64,000 nt of DNA, taken from JAKOWB01 sp038363005 (GTDB taxonomy: Bacteria; Pseudomonadota; Alphaproteobacteria; Kiloniellales; JACOMY01). The stretch covers positions 1 to 64,000 of the forward strand of contig JBBQBI010000021.1 of NCBI GenBank assembly GCA_038363005.1, given 5' to 3'. A model generated the notes under the pieces. That model made no database searches. It was given only the letters and a program-made list of their open reading frames with translations, and was not told where the DNA came from. This document shows, piece by piece, positions 9,515-18,783 of this stretch; the first letter of the stretch is position 1, and every line of letters starts with the position of its first letter. The position numbers and the translations under genes are program-made.

Positions 9515-12500
9515 ATGTCGACCGCCCCCCGTGTCTCCCCGCCGCAGGACAGCGGCCGCTGGCAGTTCTGGATCGACCGTGGCGGCACCTTCACCGACAT
9601 CGTGGCGCGCCGCCCGGACGGTAGCCTGACCACCCACAAGCTGCTGTCGGAAAACCCGGAACAGTACGAGGACGCCGCCATCCAGGGCATCCGCGAGCTG
9701 ATGGGCCTGGCCCGCGGCCAGGCGATCCCGGCCGACCAGGTCGAGCATGTGAAGATGGGCACCACGGTGGCCACCAACGCGCTGCTGGAGCGCAAGGGCG
9801 ACCGCACCCTGCTGGCCATCACCAAGGGCTTCGCCGACGCGCTGCGCATCGGCTACCAGGCGCGGCCGAAGATCTTCGACCGCCACATCAAGCTGCCCGA
9901 GCAGGTCTACAAGCGGGTCGCCGAAATCGACGAGCGGCTGCGCGCCGACGGCACGGTGGAGCAGCCGCTGGACGAGGACCAGGCGCGCAAGGCGCTGAAG
10001 GCCGGCTTCGACAAGGGCTTTCGCTCGGTCGCCATCGTGCTGATGCACGGCTACCGCTACACTGACCACGAGCAGCGCGTGGCGGCCATCGCCCGCGACA
10101 TTGGCTTCACCCAGGTCTCCACCAGCCACGAGACCTCGCCGCTGATGAAGCTGGTCAGCCGTGGCGATACCACCACGGTCGATGCCTATCTGTCGCCGAT
10201 CCTGCGGCGCTATGTGAACCAGGTGGCCCGCCAGCTTGGCGGCGCACGCCTGATGTTCATGCAGTCGAACGGCGGCCTGGCCGACGCGCGCTTCTTCCAG
10301 GGCAAGGATTCCATCCTGTCCGGCCCGGCCGGCGGCATCGTCGGCGCGGTGCGCACGGCCGAGATGGCCGGCTTCGCGCAGATCATCGGCTTCGACATGG
10401 GTGGCACCTCGACCGACGTGTCGCACTATGCCGGCGAATACGAGCGCGCCTTTGAGACCCAGGTGGCCGGCGTGCGGATGCGCGCGCCCATGCTGCGCAT
10501 CCACACCGTGGCGGCCGGCGGCGGCTCGATCCTGCACTTCGACGGCGCGCGCTTCCGCGTCGGCCCCGACAGCGCCGGCGCCAACCCCGGGCCGGCCTGC
10601 TACCGCCGCGGCGGGCCGCTGGCGGTGACCGACTGCAACGTCATGCTGGGCAAGATCGTGCCCAAGCACTTCCCCAAGGTCTTCGGCCCCAACGCCGACA
10701 AGCCGCTGGACGTCGACAGCGTGCGCCGGCAGTTCACCCAGCTGGCCGAGGAGATCGAGCAGGCCACTGGCGAGGCCAAGTCGCCGGAGGCGGTGGCCGA
10801 GGGCTTCCTGACCATCGCGGTGGCCAACATGGCCAACGCCATCAAGGAGATCTCGGTCCAGCGTGGCTACGACGTGACCGAGTACACGCTGCAGTGCTTC
10901 GGCGGCGCCGGCGGGCAGCACGCCTGCCTGGTGGCCGACCAACTCGGCATGACCAAGGTCTTCCTGCACCCCTACGCCGGCGTGCTCTCGGCCTATGGTA
11001 TGGGCCTGGCCGACATCCGCGCGCTGCGCGAGAAGGCGGTGGAGGCCGAGCTGGACGAGGCGCTGCCGACGCTGCCCGACCTCTACGAGCCGTTGATCGC
11101 CGAAGCGCGGCGCGAGGTTGAGGCCCAGGGCATCGCCGACGCCAACATCACCGTGCATCGCCGCGTCCACCTGCGCTACGAGGGCACGGATTCCGCCCTG
11201 GTCGCCAGCTTCGGCACGGCCGAGGAGGTGGTGGCCGACTTCGAGCGGCTGCATCGCCAGCGCTATGGCTTCGTGGTGCCGGGCAAGCGCCACATCGTCG
11301 AGGCCATCTCGGTCGAGGTGGTGGGCTCCACCGGCGCCGGCGCCGAGGAATCCTTCCTGGTGGCCGGCGCGGCCCAGGACGGTCAACCGATCGACACCAC
11401 CCGGCTCTTCTCGCACGGCAAGTGGTGGGACGCGCCGGTCTATGACCGAGCCACCTTGGGCGCCGGGGCGAAGATCCTGGGCCCGGCCATCGTCATCGAG
11501 GCCAATTCGACCAACGTCATCGAGCCCGAGTGGCAGGTCGAGATGACCGCCCAGGGCCACCTGGTGATGACCCGCGCGGTGGCCGCCCGGCGCGCCTACG
11601 CGGTGGGCACCACGGTCGATCCGGTGATGCTGGAGGTCTTCAACAACCTCTTCATGTCGATCGCCGAGCAGATGGGCTCGACCCTGGAGAACACCAGCTA
11701 TTCGGTGAACATCAAGGAGCGGTTGGACTTCTCCTGCGCGATCTTCGATGCCGAGGGCAACCTGATCGCCAACGCGCCGCACATGCCGGTTCACCTGGGC
11801 TCGATGGGCGAGAGCGTGCGCACGGTGATCCGCGAGAAGGGATCGGTGCTGCAGCCGGGCGACGTCTATGTGCTGAACGCGCCCTACAACGGCGGCACGC
11901 ACCTGCCCGACATCACCGTCATCACGCCGGTGTTCGACGAGGCCGGGACGAAGATCCTGTTCTACGTCGGCAGCCGCGGCCACCACGCCGATGTCGGCGG
12001 CATCACGCCGGGCTCCATGCCGCCGGATTCGACGCGCATCGAGCAGGAGGGCGTGCTGCTCGACAACGTCAAGCTGGTCGACCGCGGCCGCTTCCTGGAG
12101 GCCGAGATCGAGGCGGTGCTGCGGAGCGGCCAGTACCCGGTGCGCAACGTCTACCAGAACGTCGCCGACCTGAAGGCGCAGATCGCTGCCAACGAGAAGG
12201 GCCTGCAGGAGCTGCGCCGCATGGTGCGCCACTTCTCGCTGCCGGTGGTGCAGGCCTACATGGTGCACGTGCAGGACAACGCCGAGGAGCAGGTGCGCCG
12301 CGTGCTGGGCGTGCTGAAGAGCGGCTCCTTCGCCTATCCGATGGACGATGGCTCGGTCATCAAGGTGGCGATTTCGATCGACCAGGCCAGCCGCTCGGCG
12401 GTGATCGACTTCACCGGCACCAGCCCGCAGCGCCCGACCAACTTCAACGCTCCCTCGGCGGTCTGCCGCGCCGCCGTGCTCTACGTCTTCCGTACGCTGG

Positions 12501-13180
12501 TGGACGACGACATTCCGATGAACGAGGGCTGCCTGAAGCCGCTTAAGATCATCATCCCCGAAGGCTCGATGCTGAACCCGAAGTACCCGGCCGCCGTGGT
12601 GGCCGGCAATGTCGAGACCAGCCAGGTGGTGACCGATACGCTCTATGGCGCGTTGGGCGTGCTGGCTGGCGCGCAGGGCACCATGAACAACCTGACATTC
12701 GGCAACGACAAGTACCAGTATTACGAGACGATCTGCGGCGGCAGCGGCGCCGGGCCGGGCTTTGACGGCACCGACGCCGTGCACACCCACATGACCAACT
12801 CGCGCCTGACCGACCCCGAGGTGCTGGAGTGGCGCTTCCCGGTGCTGCTGGAGGAGTTCCGCATCAATCGCGGCAGCGGCGGCAAGGGCAAGTGGAAGGG
12901 CGGCGACGGCACCATCCGCCGCCTGCGCTTCCTGGAGCCCATGACCGCCGCCATCCTGGCCAACCACCGCAAGATCCCGCCCTTCGGCCTGCAGGGCGGC
13001 GAGGACGGCATCGTCGGCCGCAACTGGGTGGAGCGCACCGACGGCACCATCGTCGAGCTGGCGGCCACCGGCCAGGCAGAGATGGGTGTCGGCGACGTCT
13101 TCGTCATCCAGACCCCCAGCGCCGGCGGCTACGGCCCGGCGGCCGAGCGGGTGGAGCCGGCGAAGGCGGCGGCGGAGTAG
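9515..13180 (+). CDS. Fused hydantoinase/oxoprolinase (HyuA-HyuB)
   Basis: 1221 residues joining both subunits of the ATP-dependent hydantoinase/5-oxoprolinase family. Residues 1-700 are HyuA-like, with RGGTFTDIVARRPDG at the start and the actin-fold phosphate loop FDMGGTSTDVSHY. Residues about 705-1221 are HyuB-like, beginning VDPVMLEVFNNLFMSIAEQM and carrying HMPVHLGSMGESV. The single-chain arrangement matches ATP-hydrolysing 5-oxoprolinases, which open 5-oxo-L-proline to glutamate, but N-methylhydantoin or related lactams are equally possible. The ATG at 9515 is chosen because it starts just before the conserved WIDRGGTFTD. It is divergent from the DnaJ-like gene and seems monocistronic. 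Confidence 0.88.
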   Translation: MSTAPRVSPPQDSGRWQFWIDRGGTFTDIVARRPDGSLTTHKLLSENPEQYEDAAIQGIRELMGLARGQAIPADQVEHVKMGTTVATNALLERKGDRTLLAITKGFADALRIGYQARPKIFDRHIKLPEQVYKRVAEIDERLRADGTVEQPLDEDQARKALKAGFDKGFRSVAIVLMHGYRYTDHEQRVAAIARDIGFTQVSTSHETSPLMKLVSRGDTTTVDAYLSPILRRYVNQVARQLGGARLMFMQSNGGLADARFFQGKDSILSGPAGGIVGAVRTAEMAGFAQIIGFDMGGTSTDVSHYAGEYERAFETQVAGVRMRAPMLRIHTVAAGGGSILHFDGARFRVGPDSAGANPGPACYRRGGPLAVTDCNVMLGKIVPKHFPKVFGPNADKPLDVDSVRRQFTQLAEEIEQATGEAKSPEAVAEGFLTIAVANMANAIKEISVQRGYDVTEYTLQCFGGAGGQHACLVADQLGMTKVFLHPYAGVLSAYGMGLADIRALREKAVEAELDEALPTLPDLYEPLIAEARREVEAQGIADANITVHRRVHLRYEGTDSALVASFGTAEEVVADFERLHRQRYGFVVPGKRHIVEAISVEVVGSTGAGAEESFLVAGAAQDGQPIDTTRLFSHGKWWDAPVYDRATLGAGAKILGPAIVIEANSTNVIEPEWQVEMTAQGHLVMTRAVAARRAYAVGTTVDPVMLEVFNNLFMSIAEQMGSTLENTSYSVNIKERLDFSCAIFDAEGNLIANAPHMPVHLGSMGESVRTVIREKGSVLQPGDVYVLNAPYNGGTHLPDITVITPVFDEAGTKILFYVGSRGHHADVGGITPGSMPPDSTRIEQEGVLLDNVKLVDRGRFLEAEIEAVLRSGQYPVRNVYQNVADLKAQIAANEKGLQELRRMVRHFSLPVVQAYMVHVQDNAEEQVRRVLGVLKSGSFAYPMDDGSVIKVAISIDQASRSAVIDFTGTSPQRPTNFNAPSAVCRAAVLYVFRTLVDDDIPMNEGCLKPLKIIIPEGSMLNPKYPAAVVAGNVETSQVVTDTLYGALGVLAGAQGTMNNLTFGNDKYQYYETICGGSGAGPGFDGTDAVHTHMTNSRLTDPEVLEWRFPVLLEEFRINRGSGGKGKWKGGDGTIRRLRFLEPMTAAILANHRKIPPFGLQGGEDGIVGRNWVERTDGTIVELAATGQAEMGVGDVFVIQTPSAGGYGPAAERVEPAKAAAE

Positions 13181-13561
13181 GGCAGCCGGCTGACGTACGA
13201 CGATGACCGAGGCACGAGGCCAGGGTCCCCGAGCCCGCGCTTCCGCTCGGGCCGGCTTCGCTGGCGCAGGCCGCCCGGCTGTCAGCGATGCCGTCGCTGC
13301 CAGCGTAGGATCCCAGCCAGCGAAAGCACGCAATAGCAGATCTTCATGGCTGCTTTTTCTCGCCATTGATTGCAAATTAGCCGCTGCAAACTCAATGAGA
13401 GAATAACAACTAGTTATGCCAGAACATTTCGGTAAATATTGAATTGTGCAGCATTTCATCTCATAAAAAATTCTGAAATTGTTGATACATCAAACGATCT
13501 GACGATATACCAGGGCAATGGACGCGTTGATACCGCGCCGCCCCCTTGGGGATTTTCAGTT
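13181..13561. other. Gene-free region with AT-rich leader of the first giant glycosyltransferase
   Basis: About 380 bp. A hairpin with arms CCCGAGC (13228-13234) and GCTCGGG (13245-13251) may end the upstream transcript, although no T-run follows. From about 13340 to 13530 the sequence is strikingly AT-rich compared with everything around it and probably contains the glycosyltransferase promoter. GGGGA at 13548-13552 is the likely ribosome binding site for the TTG at 13562. Confidence 0.5.
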
Positions 13562-16500
13562 TTGCGTCGGATCTGCACTGTCTCGACTTACAACTATCTG
13601 CACGTGACCCTGGCGATGGCCCGCAGCCTGGCGCGCCGCTGGCCTACGGCGCCGCGGTTGGTGGTGGCGCTGGTTGACGGAGAGGGGCTGGAGCGGCCGG
13701 GGTTCGACGAACTGGACGTCGAGTTCGTACCAGTCGAGCAGCTTAAGATTCCCAATTTCATGTGGCTGGCGGCCAAATACACGCCTGGCGATCTCTGCTG
13801 CGCGATCAAACCCTTCCTGGTGCGCCATCTACTCGCCCAAGGTCACGGCGAGGTCTTGTACTGCGATTCGGACCAGATGTTTTTCGGCGACGGATCGGAA
13901 ATCTTCAACTTTGCCCCGACCGCGCAGCTGGTGGGTACTGCGCACCTGCATTCACCGATCCCGCGCGCCGACTGGCGCTGCCTGCCGCGGCTGGGCGACT
14001 TGGCGCACGCCGGGTTACTGAATGCCGGCCTTTTCCTGGCGCGCCAGGGCGCCGAAAGCGCGGGCTTCCTTGCCACCTGGTCGGAGCTGGTGGCTGGACC
14101 GGGAGCCTTCCTGCCCGAACTGGGCGGACAGACGGAGCAGCACGCCTTCAACTGGGCGCCAGCCTTCATGCACGGCTTTGCGCTTTTCGACGATCTGCGC
14201 TTCAACATTGCCTACTGGAACGTACATGAGCGGCCGATCCGCTGGGCGGCGCTCGATGGTGGCGATCCCGGCCTTTGGCTGCTCGACGGTACGCCGATCG
14301 CCACCTTCCATTTCAGTGGCTTCGACCTGGAGCACGACCGCCTGTCGCACTTCAGTGGACGCGACCCGTTGCTGCTGAACCTCAACCTCGACGCCTTGGC
14401 GCACCACTATGATCAGGCGCTGGAAGCGGCGCATCGGGCGCACTATGCCGCGACGCCCTACGGTTATGGCAGCCTGGCGGGCGTTGCCCTGACGCCCGAT
14501 CTCCGGCTCGAGCTGCGGCGTGCCGAGCTGGCGACGCAGCCCTGGTGGGCCGCGTGGCCCGAAGACCTGAAGCCGCTGCTGGCCGTGCTTCTGGCTGCGC
14601 CGGGCAGCAGTGTGCTGTTGCCGCGCTGCCTTGAGAGAATCTGGAATGAGCGCCCCGACCTCAGGGCCCTCGCCGGGCATGAAGGAATCCAGCCTTCGGC
14701 CTTCCTTTCCTGGTGCATCCACCATCTGCCGCTCGAACTGCCAAGCTATGCCCCTTTGGCGGCACCCGACGCCTGCATCGTCGACCGTCGCACGGTCGCG
14801 GCGCTGACCGCCAGGTCGGCGCCTTTCCTGCCGAAGCGGTCTCTGGAACGCCTGTTTGAGGACATTGTCTGGCGCCGACCTGAGCTGCTGCAGGATCTGG
14901 CGCTAGCCAACGCGCCGCCGGACCTGTCGCGCGAGATCGTCGAGGGGCTGTTTCTGATTCCCTGCTACGTGCCAGCGCAGGCCCTGCGGCTGCTCTACGA
15001 TCGCAGCCCGGAACTGCGCCGGCGCTTTCGCGATCCACTGGGTACCGATCTCGACGACTTCCGGGCCTGGCTTGCCGGCCCGGAAGCGGCACATCTGCTG
15101 ATGCCGCCGGCGATGGCAGCCTTTCTTGAGCGCTTCGATCTGGAGCATTCGCTGGCGTGCATCCTGGCGGGGCTGCGACAGCATCCCAGCCTGCTGACCT
15201 TGGCGCGTGCCTGGAACATCAGCCATGCGCTGCTTTCGGCGTTGGTCGGGTTGGCCGGGGATGGCTCCTGCTTCAGCGCCGACGACCTGGTCCTGGTGAA
15301 GTGGTGGGTCGACCTGCGGGGCAGCCGCGGCACGCCGCCTTGGAGCCGCCACCGGATGCGCGCCACCGCGCAAAGGCTGCGCATGTCGCCCCGGGTCCGG
15401 GCGTTTTTCGGCCGGGACACGCCGGCGCGCGGCCGCACCCCAATGCTGGCGCGCCTGGGCGACGCTGCTGCGGTCCAGCTGCGTCGGCTCGACAAGCCGG
15501 TGATGGACAAAGAGTCGGCGAAGATCGCCGAGATCCTGGCTGGCCGGCCCCGCGCGGTCGAAAGCGTGCCCGCGGAGAGCCAGCTGGCGCAGGGCAGCCG
15601 CTCGGGTGCCGGCGTCAACCTGTTCGGCTACTTCAAGAGTCCAATTGGGCTGGGCAGCGCCAGCGTCGGAGTGCGCAACGCGTTGGCCTTGGCGGGCTTC
15701 GCCACGCGCGACATCACGCTCTGCAACATGACCATGGTCGCCGACCTGCGGCCGGAAGACTTGCTCCCGGATTTCGAGCCGCGCTTCACCCGCAACCTGG
15801 TTGTCAGCTATCCGCATATCAACCACGACCTGACTGACATCTTCCCGGCGAGCTACTTGTCCGGGCGCGAGACCATCGGCTACCTGGCCTGGGAGCAACG
15901 CGACCTGCATCCGCGCTGGCTGCCGCGCTTGGCGGCCTACGACCGGCTTTTCGCCCTGTCGCGCTTCTCCGCCGATGCAATCGCCCAGGCCAGCAAGCGC
16001 CCCTGCGAGGCGCTCCCCTGTGTCGTGCAGGTCGACGAGGCGCGGGCGCGGCGCTTCTCGCGTGCCGATTTCGACCTGCCCGCAGGCGACTTCCTGGTCG
16101 GCTGCTTCTTCGACGCCAGCAGCAGCATAGAACGCAAGAATCCAGCCGGCGCCACCGCCGCGCTGGTGCGCGCCTTCGCTCGCCGTGGCGATGTGACCGT
16201 GGTGCTGAAGGTGACCAATGGCGATCGCCCGCAGTTCGCCAAGGTGATCGATCCGCTGGTCCGCGCACTTCGAGATGCGGGCATTGGCTGCCGGCTCGTC
16301 ACCAAGGTGCTGCGCCGCGCCGAGCTCGAAGGCCTGATGGCACAGCTCGACCTCTACATCTCACTGCACCGCGCGGAGGGCTTCGGCTACACCCTGGCGG
16401 AAGCGATGTGGCTCGGCGTGCCGACGGTGGCGAGCGCCTATTCCGGCAATCTGGATTTCATGAACGAACGCAACAGCGGACTGGTGCGCTGCCGCGAGAC

Positions 16501-16735
16501 CGTGGTGCGCCTGGCCGAAGGGCCGTTCCAGCTGGGCACCGTCTGGGGCGATCCCGACCTGGCCCAGGCGGCGGAGCTCTGCGACTGGGTCTATCGCGAG
16601 CGCGATGCCGCGCAGGCAAGGGCGGTCGTGGCGTGCAACGACATCCGCGGCTTCGCCAGCGTCGAGGCGGTGGCGCGCCGCTGCGCCCAGCTACTCGATC
16701 CGGCGCCGATCGGCGCCGTCGCGCTGGCCGACTAG
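13562..16735 (+). CDS. Giant two-domain glycosyltransferase, paralog A
   Basis: 1057 residues. The N-terminal domain (about 1-310) starts RRICTVSTYNYLHVTLAMAR and has a DxD metal/nucleotide-sugar motif, D102-S-D104 (LYCDSDQMFF), so it looks like a GT-A-fold transferase. The middle (about 320-680) is helical, with recurring R-P/S-D/E-L motifs (ERPDLRAL, RSPELRRRF). The C-terminal domain (about 684-1057) is GT4-like: NLFGYFKSPIGLGS, LAWEQRDLHP, ERKNP, and the E-x7-E motif E939-E947 in EGFGYTLAEAM. The TTG start has GGGGA 9 nt upstream; an earlier in-frame TTG at 13439 would add an AT-rich stretch without similarity to the paralogs. Paralogs lie at 32312 and on the minus strand from 39919. Donor and acceptor are unknown; a surface glycan role is inferred. 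Confidence 0.85.
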   Translation: MRRICTVSTYNYLHVTLAMARSLARRWPTAPRLVVALVDGEGLERPGFDELDVEFVPVEQLKIPNFMWLAAKYTPGDLCCAIKPFLVRHLLAQGHGEVLYCDSDQMFFGDGSEIFNFAPTAQLVGTAHLHSPIPRADWRCLPRLGDLAHAGLLNAGLFLARQGAESAGFLATWSELVAGPGAFLPELGGQTEQHAFNWAPAFMHGFALFDDLRFNIAYWNVHERPIRWAALDGGDPGLWLLDGTPIATFHFSGFDLEHDRLSHFSGRDPLLLNLNLDALAHHYDQALEAAHRAHYAATPYGYGSLAGVALTPDLRLELRRAELATQPWWAAWPEDLKPLLAVLLAAPGSSVLLPRCLERIWNERPDLRALAGHEGIQPSAFLSWCIHHLPLELPSYAPLAAPDACIVDRRTVAALTARSAPFLPKRSLERLFEDIVWRRPELLQDLALANAPPDLSREIVEGLFLIPCYVPAQALRLLYDRSPELRRRFRDPLGTDLDDFRAWLAGPEAAHLLMPPAMAAFLERFDLEHSLACILAGLRQHPSLLTLARAWNISHALLSALVGLAGDGSCFSADDLVLVKWWVDLRGSRGTPPWSRHRMRATAQRLRMSPRVRAFFGRDTPARGRTPMLARLGDAAAVQLRRLDKPVMDKESAKIAEILAGRPRAVESVPAESQLAQGSRSGAGVNLFGYFKSPIGLGSASVGVRNALALAGFATRDITLCNMTMVADLRPEDLLPDFEPRFTRNLVVSYPHINHDLTDIFPASYLSGRETIGYLAWEQRDLHPRWLPRLAAYDRLFALSRFSADAIAQASKRPCEALPCVVQVDEARARRFSRADFDLPAGDFLVGCFFDASSSIERKNPAGATAALVRAFARRGDVTVVLKVTNGDRPQFAKVIDPLVRALRDAGIGCRLVTKVLRRAELEGLMAQLDLYISLHRAEGFGYTLAEAMWLGVPTVASAYSGNLDFMNERNSGLVRCRETVVRLAEGPFQLGTVWGDPDLAQAAELCDWVYRERDAAQARAVVACNDIRGFASVEAVARRCAQLLDPAPIGAVALAD

Positions 16736-17754
16736 CGGCGCACCCGCCAGCGGTGGCGGCCGGTGGCCAGCTGGTCGCGTGGGCTGGCGGCCGCGCCTTG
16801 CTGCGCGGCTCGCAGCTGCTCGGCCAGCAACCTCAGTATCGAATTGCGCTCCTGCAATGCCCGCAGGTCCGCCAGCGACTGCGCCTGTGCGGCCTCGGCC
16901 TGCGCCAGCGTGGCCCCGGCCTGCGCCAACTTGGTCTCGGCCTGCGCCAACTTGGTCTCGGCGGTCTGCGCAGCCGTGCGCGCGATCGCCTGGTCCTGCG
17001 TGAGGGCCGCCAGAGCCGCCTGCAGTCGCTCGCACTCCGCCACCAGTGCTGGGTCCGGCGGGCGGTGGATATCGTCATAGACGCCGGGTGGCACCTGCAG
17101 GCGTCTTGCCAGCACGGCGTCCTCGTCGCGCAGGTAAAAGCTGTTCAAGCCATCGAAGTAGGCGAAGACGTAGTCCGCCGCCAGCAGCTTCGCCTCCCAT
17201 GCGCGATCACATTCAGGCAGTGCGTCCCAGCCGGCGAACTGCCGTCCGGGCGCGGTGGATTCGATCAGCAGCACGCGTGGCCGGTGGCGGGTGAGGTCGA
17301 GCTGCTGCAGCACGGCTACTTCGGCGCCCTCGACGTCGACCTTGAGGAAATCGACCGTGCCCTCGACGTGCTGCTCGAACAGCTCGTCTGCCGTCATGGT
17401 CGCGACCTCGTACTCGACGATGGGGTAGCCCTGCTGGCGCAAGTACGTCACCTGCTCCAGATCGAGCGTGGAAAGGCCGTCGTAGCCCGGCGCCTCGAAA
17501 AAGCTCCGGGTTCCGGCCTCGGCGGCGATGGCGAGGCCGAGGTTGAGGTCGCGCGGCCGCTCGCGTAGCAGCGCTGCGTGGTAGGCTGGGATCGGCTCTA
17601 CGTTGATGCCGCGCCACCCCAGGTCGTAGAAGTGCTTGGTGACCGAGAAGTGCTGCGGGTCCGAGGCGCCGATGTCGATGTAGAAGCCAGTAGCCTGGTC
17701 CGCGAAGAGCCGGGCCAACATGACATCCTCGAAGTTCTGCGCGTAGGTCAGCAT
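16732..17754 (-). CDS. FkbM-family methyltransferase with C-terminal coiled coil
   Basis: 340 residues. Residues 1-215 form an FkbM-type SAM-dependent methyltransferase: MLTYAQNFEDVMLARLF, the SAM-binding GFYIDIGASDP, NVEPIP, and the family motif VDFLKVDVEGAE. FkbM enzymes often O-methylate sugars or lipids; here a glycan substrate is inferred from the neighbours. Residues about 235-320 are a predicted coiled coil with repeated TKLAQAE heptad-like units, an unusual tail that could tether it to partner proteins. The start overlaps the end of the upstream sulfotransferase by 7 nt. The stop shares the tetranucleotide CTAG with the stop of the convergent glycosyltransferase. Confidence 0.88.
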   Translation of the reverse strand: MLTYAQNFEDVMLARLFADQATGFYIDIGASDPQHFSVTKHFYDLGWRGINVEPIPAYHAALLRERPRDLNLGLAIAAEAGTRSFFEAPGYDGLSTLDLEQVTYLRQQGYPIVEYEVATMTADELFEQHVEGTVDFLKVDVEGAEVAVLQQLDLTRHRPRVLLIESTAPGRQFAGWDALPECDRAWEAKLLAADYVFAYFDGLNSFYLRDEDAVLARRLQVPPGVYDDIHRPPDPALVAECERLQAALAALTQDQAIARTAAQTAETKLAQAETKLAQAGATLAQAEAAQAQSLADLRALQERNSILRLLAEQLRAAQQGAAASPRDQLATGRHRWRVRR

Positions 17755-18572
17755 CGTCTGGCCCTTGCGTTGCCGCGTGCAGGTTGTTGACAGTCGCGCA
17801 GCCGTGCCACGGCCGCCACGCGGCAGGCCTCCAGCTCGGCGATTGTCGCCAGCTCAGGATCAAGTCCCGCCAGGCCGAGTTCATGCGCCATGGCTGCGAA
17901 GTCGGCGCGGAAGCGTCGGCGCCCCTCGGCATAGAGCGGCCGGTCGTAACCGTTGATCTGGGAATCGATGGTCGCCAGCGCCTTCGCACTGATCGGCCCG
18001 CGGCGGACGGCGCCGATCGGCCGTTTGAAAAGACGGAGTGACGCTACCGGCGGAATGCCGCCGCGATAGAGCGTCAGCAGCGCGCTGGCCGGAAGGCAGG
18101 CGGCGTCGCCAACCACGGAGAGGGCCGACCAGACTTCGGGCAGGTGTTCAATGCTTTGCCGGTCGGGCGGCAGCAGCGCGCGCAGGAGGTAGCGGTACTG
18201 GTAGTTGTCCAGTTCCGCCACCAGCTCGGGGTCTTCGAGCGCCTGGTCAAGCGAAAGATCGCAGAAGCGGCGGTGCCAGGCGTGGATGCGCACGCGCTTG
18301 ATGAAGAAGAAGTGGCTGAGGAAGCGCTCGCGCGGCTCGCGGACGATGGTCGCCAGCAGCGGAGGGCGCTCGCAGAGCTGCCGGATACGCTGCAGGTCGT
18401 CATAGGCCAGATGTGCGACCAGGATTCCAGCCTCGGACAAGGCGCGGTCGCTGAGGCCGCGTAGCTCCTCCTCCAACAAGGCGCCGAGCGCGCCGCGTCG
18501 CCCCAGCGTCTTGCGGGTATAGCGGGCGAGCGACTTGCCGGCGGTCTTGGGCAGGTGGACGTAGCAAAGCAT
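17748..18572 (-). CDS. Sulfotransferase family protein (Sulfotransfer_2-like)
   Basis: 274 residues from the ATG at 18572, chosen because the family's 5'-phosphosulfate-binding motif follows at once (YVHLPKTAGKSLARY). The second PAPS motif is TIVREPRERFLSHFFF. This is the pattern of the heparan sulfate 2-O-sulfotransferase-like family (PF03567/PF13469 type), acting on carbohydrate hydroxyls. The C-terminal 40 residues are Ala/Arg-rich. The in-frame sequence upstream to 18629 is low complexity and not needed. It is first in a two-gene unit with the FkbM methyltransferase (7-nt overlap), supporting joint modification of one glycan. Confidence 0.82.
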   Translation of the reverse strand: MLCYVHLPKTAGKSLARYTRKTLGRRGALGALLEEELRGLSDRALSEAGILVAHLAYDDLQRIRQLCERPPLLATIVREPRERFLSHFFFIKRVRIHAWHRRFCDLSLDQALEDPELVAELDNYQYRYLLRALLPPDRQSIEHLPEVWSALSVVGDAACLPASALLTLYRGGIPPVASLRLFKRPIGAVRRGPISAKALATIDSQINGYDRPLYAEGRRRFRADFAAMAHELGLAGLDPELATIAELEACRVAAVARLRDCQQPARGNARARRC

Positions 18573-18783
18573 CGGCAGCCTTGATTGCCTCTCCTGGCAC
18601 GCGCCGCCTCCGGCGCTGCCGCGCGGCACCGGACGGTGGGTTTGGACAAGGAAACAATCATGTAGCTGGGTGCAAACGACGTCTACAGCTCAATCGCTTG
18701 AAGGTGGCGGTTTTCGGCCAAATACATTCAATGGTAGCAGAACAGTACGTCTCCCAACCAACCGGGTGCCAGGCGCACAGCGC
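18573..18783. other. Upstream region of the sulfotransferase-FkbM unit
   Basis: Moderately AT-rich around 18650-18760, with no credible gene. It probably holds the promoter of the minus-strand sulfotransferase. No clear palindrome was seen. Confidence 0.35.

Noticed and set aside
9358..9849. Long N-terminal extension of the TerB-DnaJ protein
   Set aside because: It would cover the promoter region and start of the divergent HyuA-HyuB gene, and its composition is low-complexity.
13203..13406. A 67-codon plus-strand frame before glycosyltransferase A
   Set aside because: No ribosome binding site and no conserved features; it crosses a hairpin and the AT-rich leader.
8687..13459. A 1590-codon open frame on the minus strand opposite the HyuA-HyuB gene
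   Set aside because: Its composition is His/Gly/Ala/Arg/Val-rich without domains, and it mirrors codon positions of the clearly conserved plus-strand gene. High-GC coding DNA often leaves the antisense frame open.
13439..13561. N-terminal extension of glycosyltransferase A from the TTG at 13439
   Set aside because: The added 41 codons are AT-rich, unlike the rest of the gene, and have no counterpart in the two paralogs.
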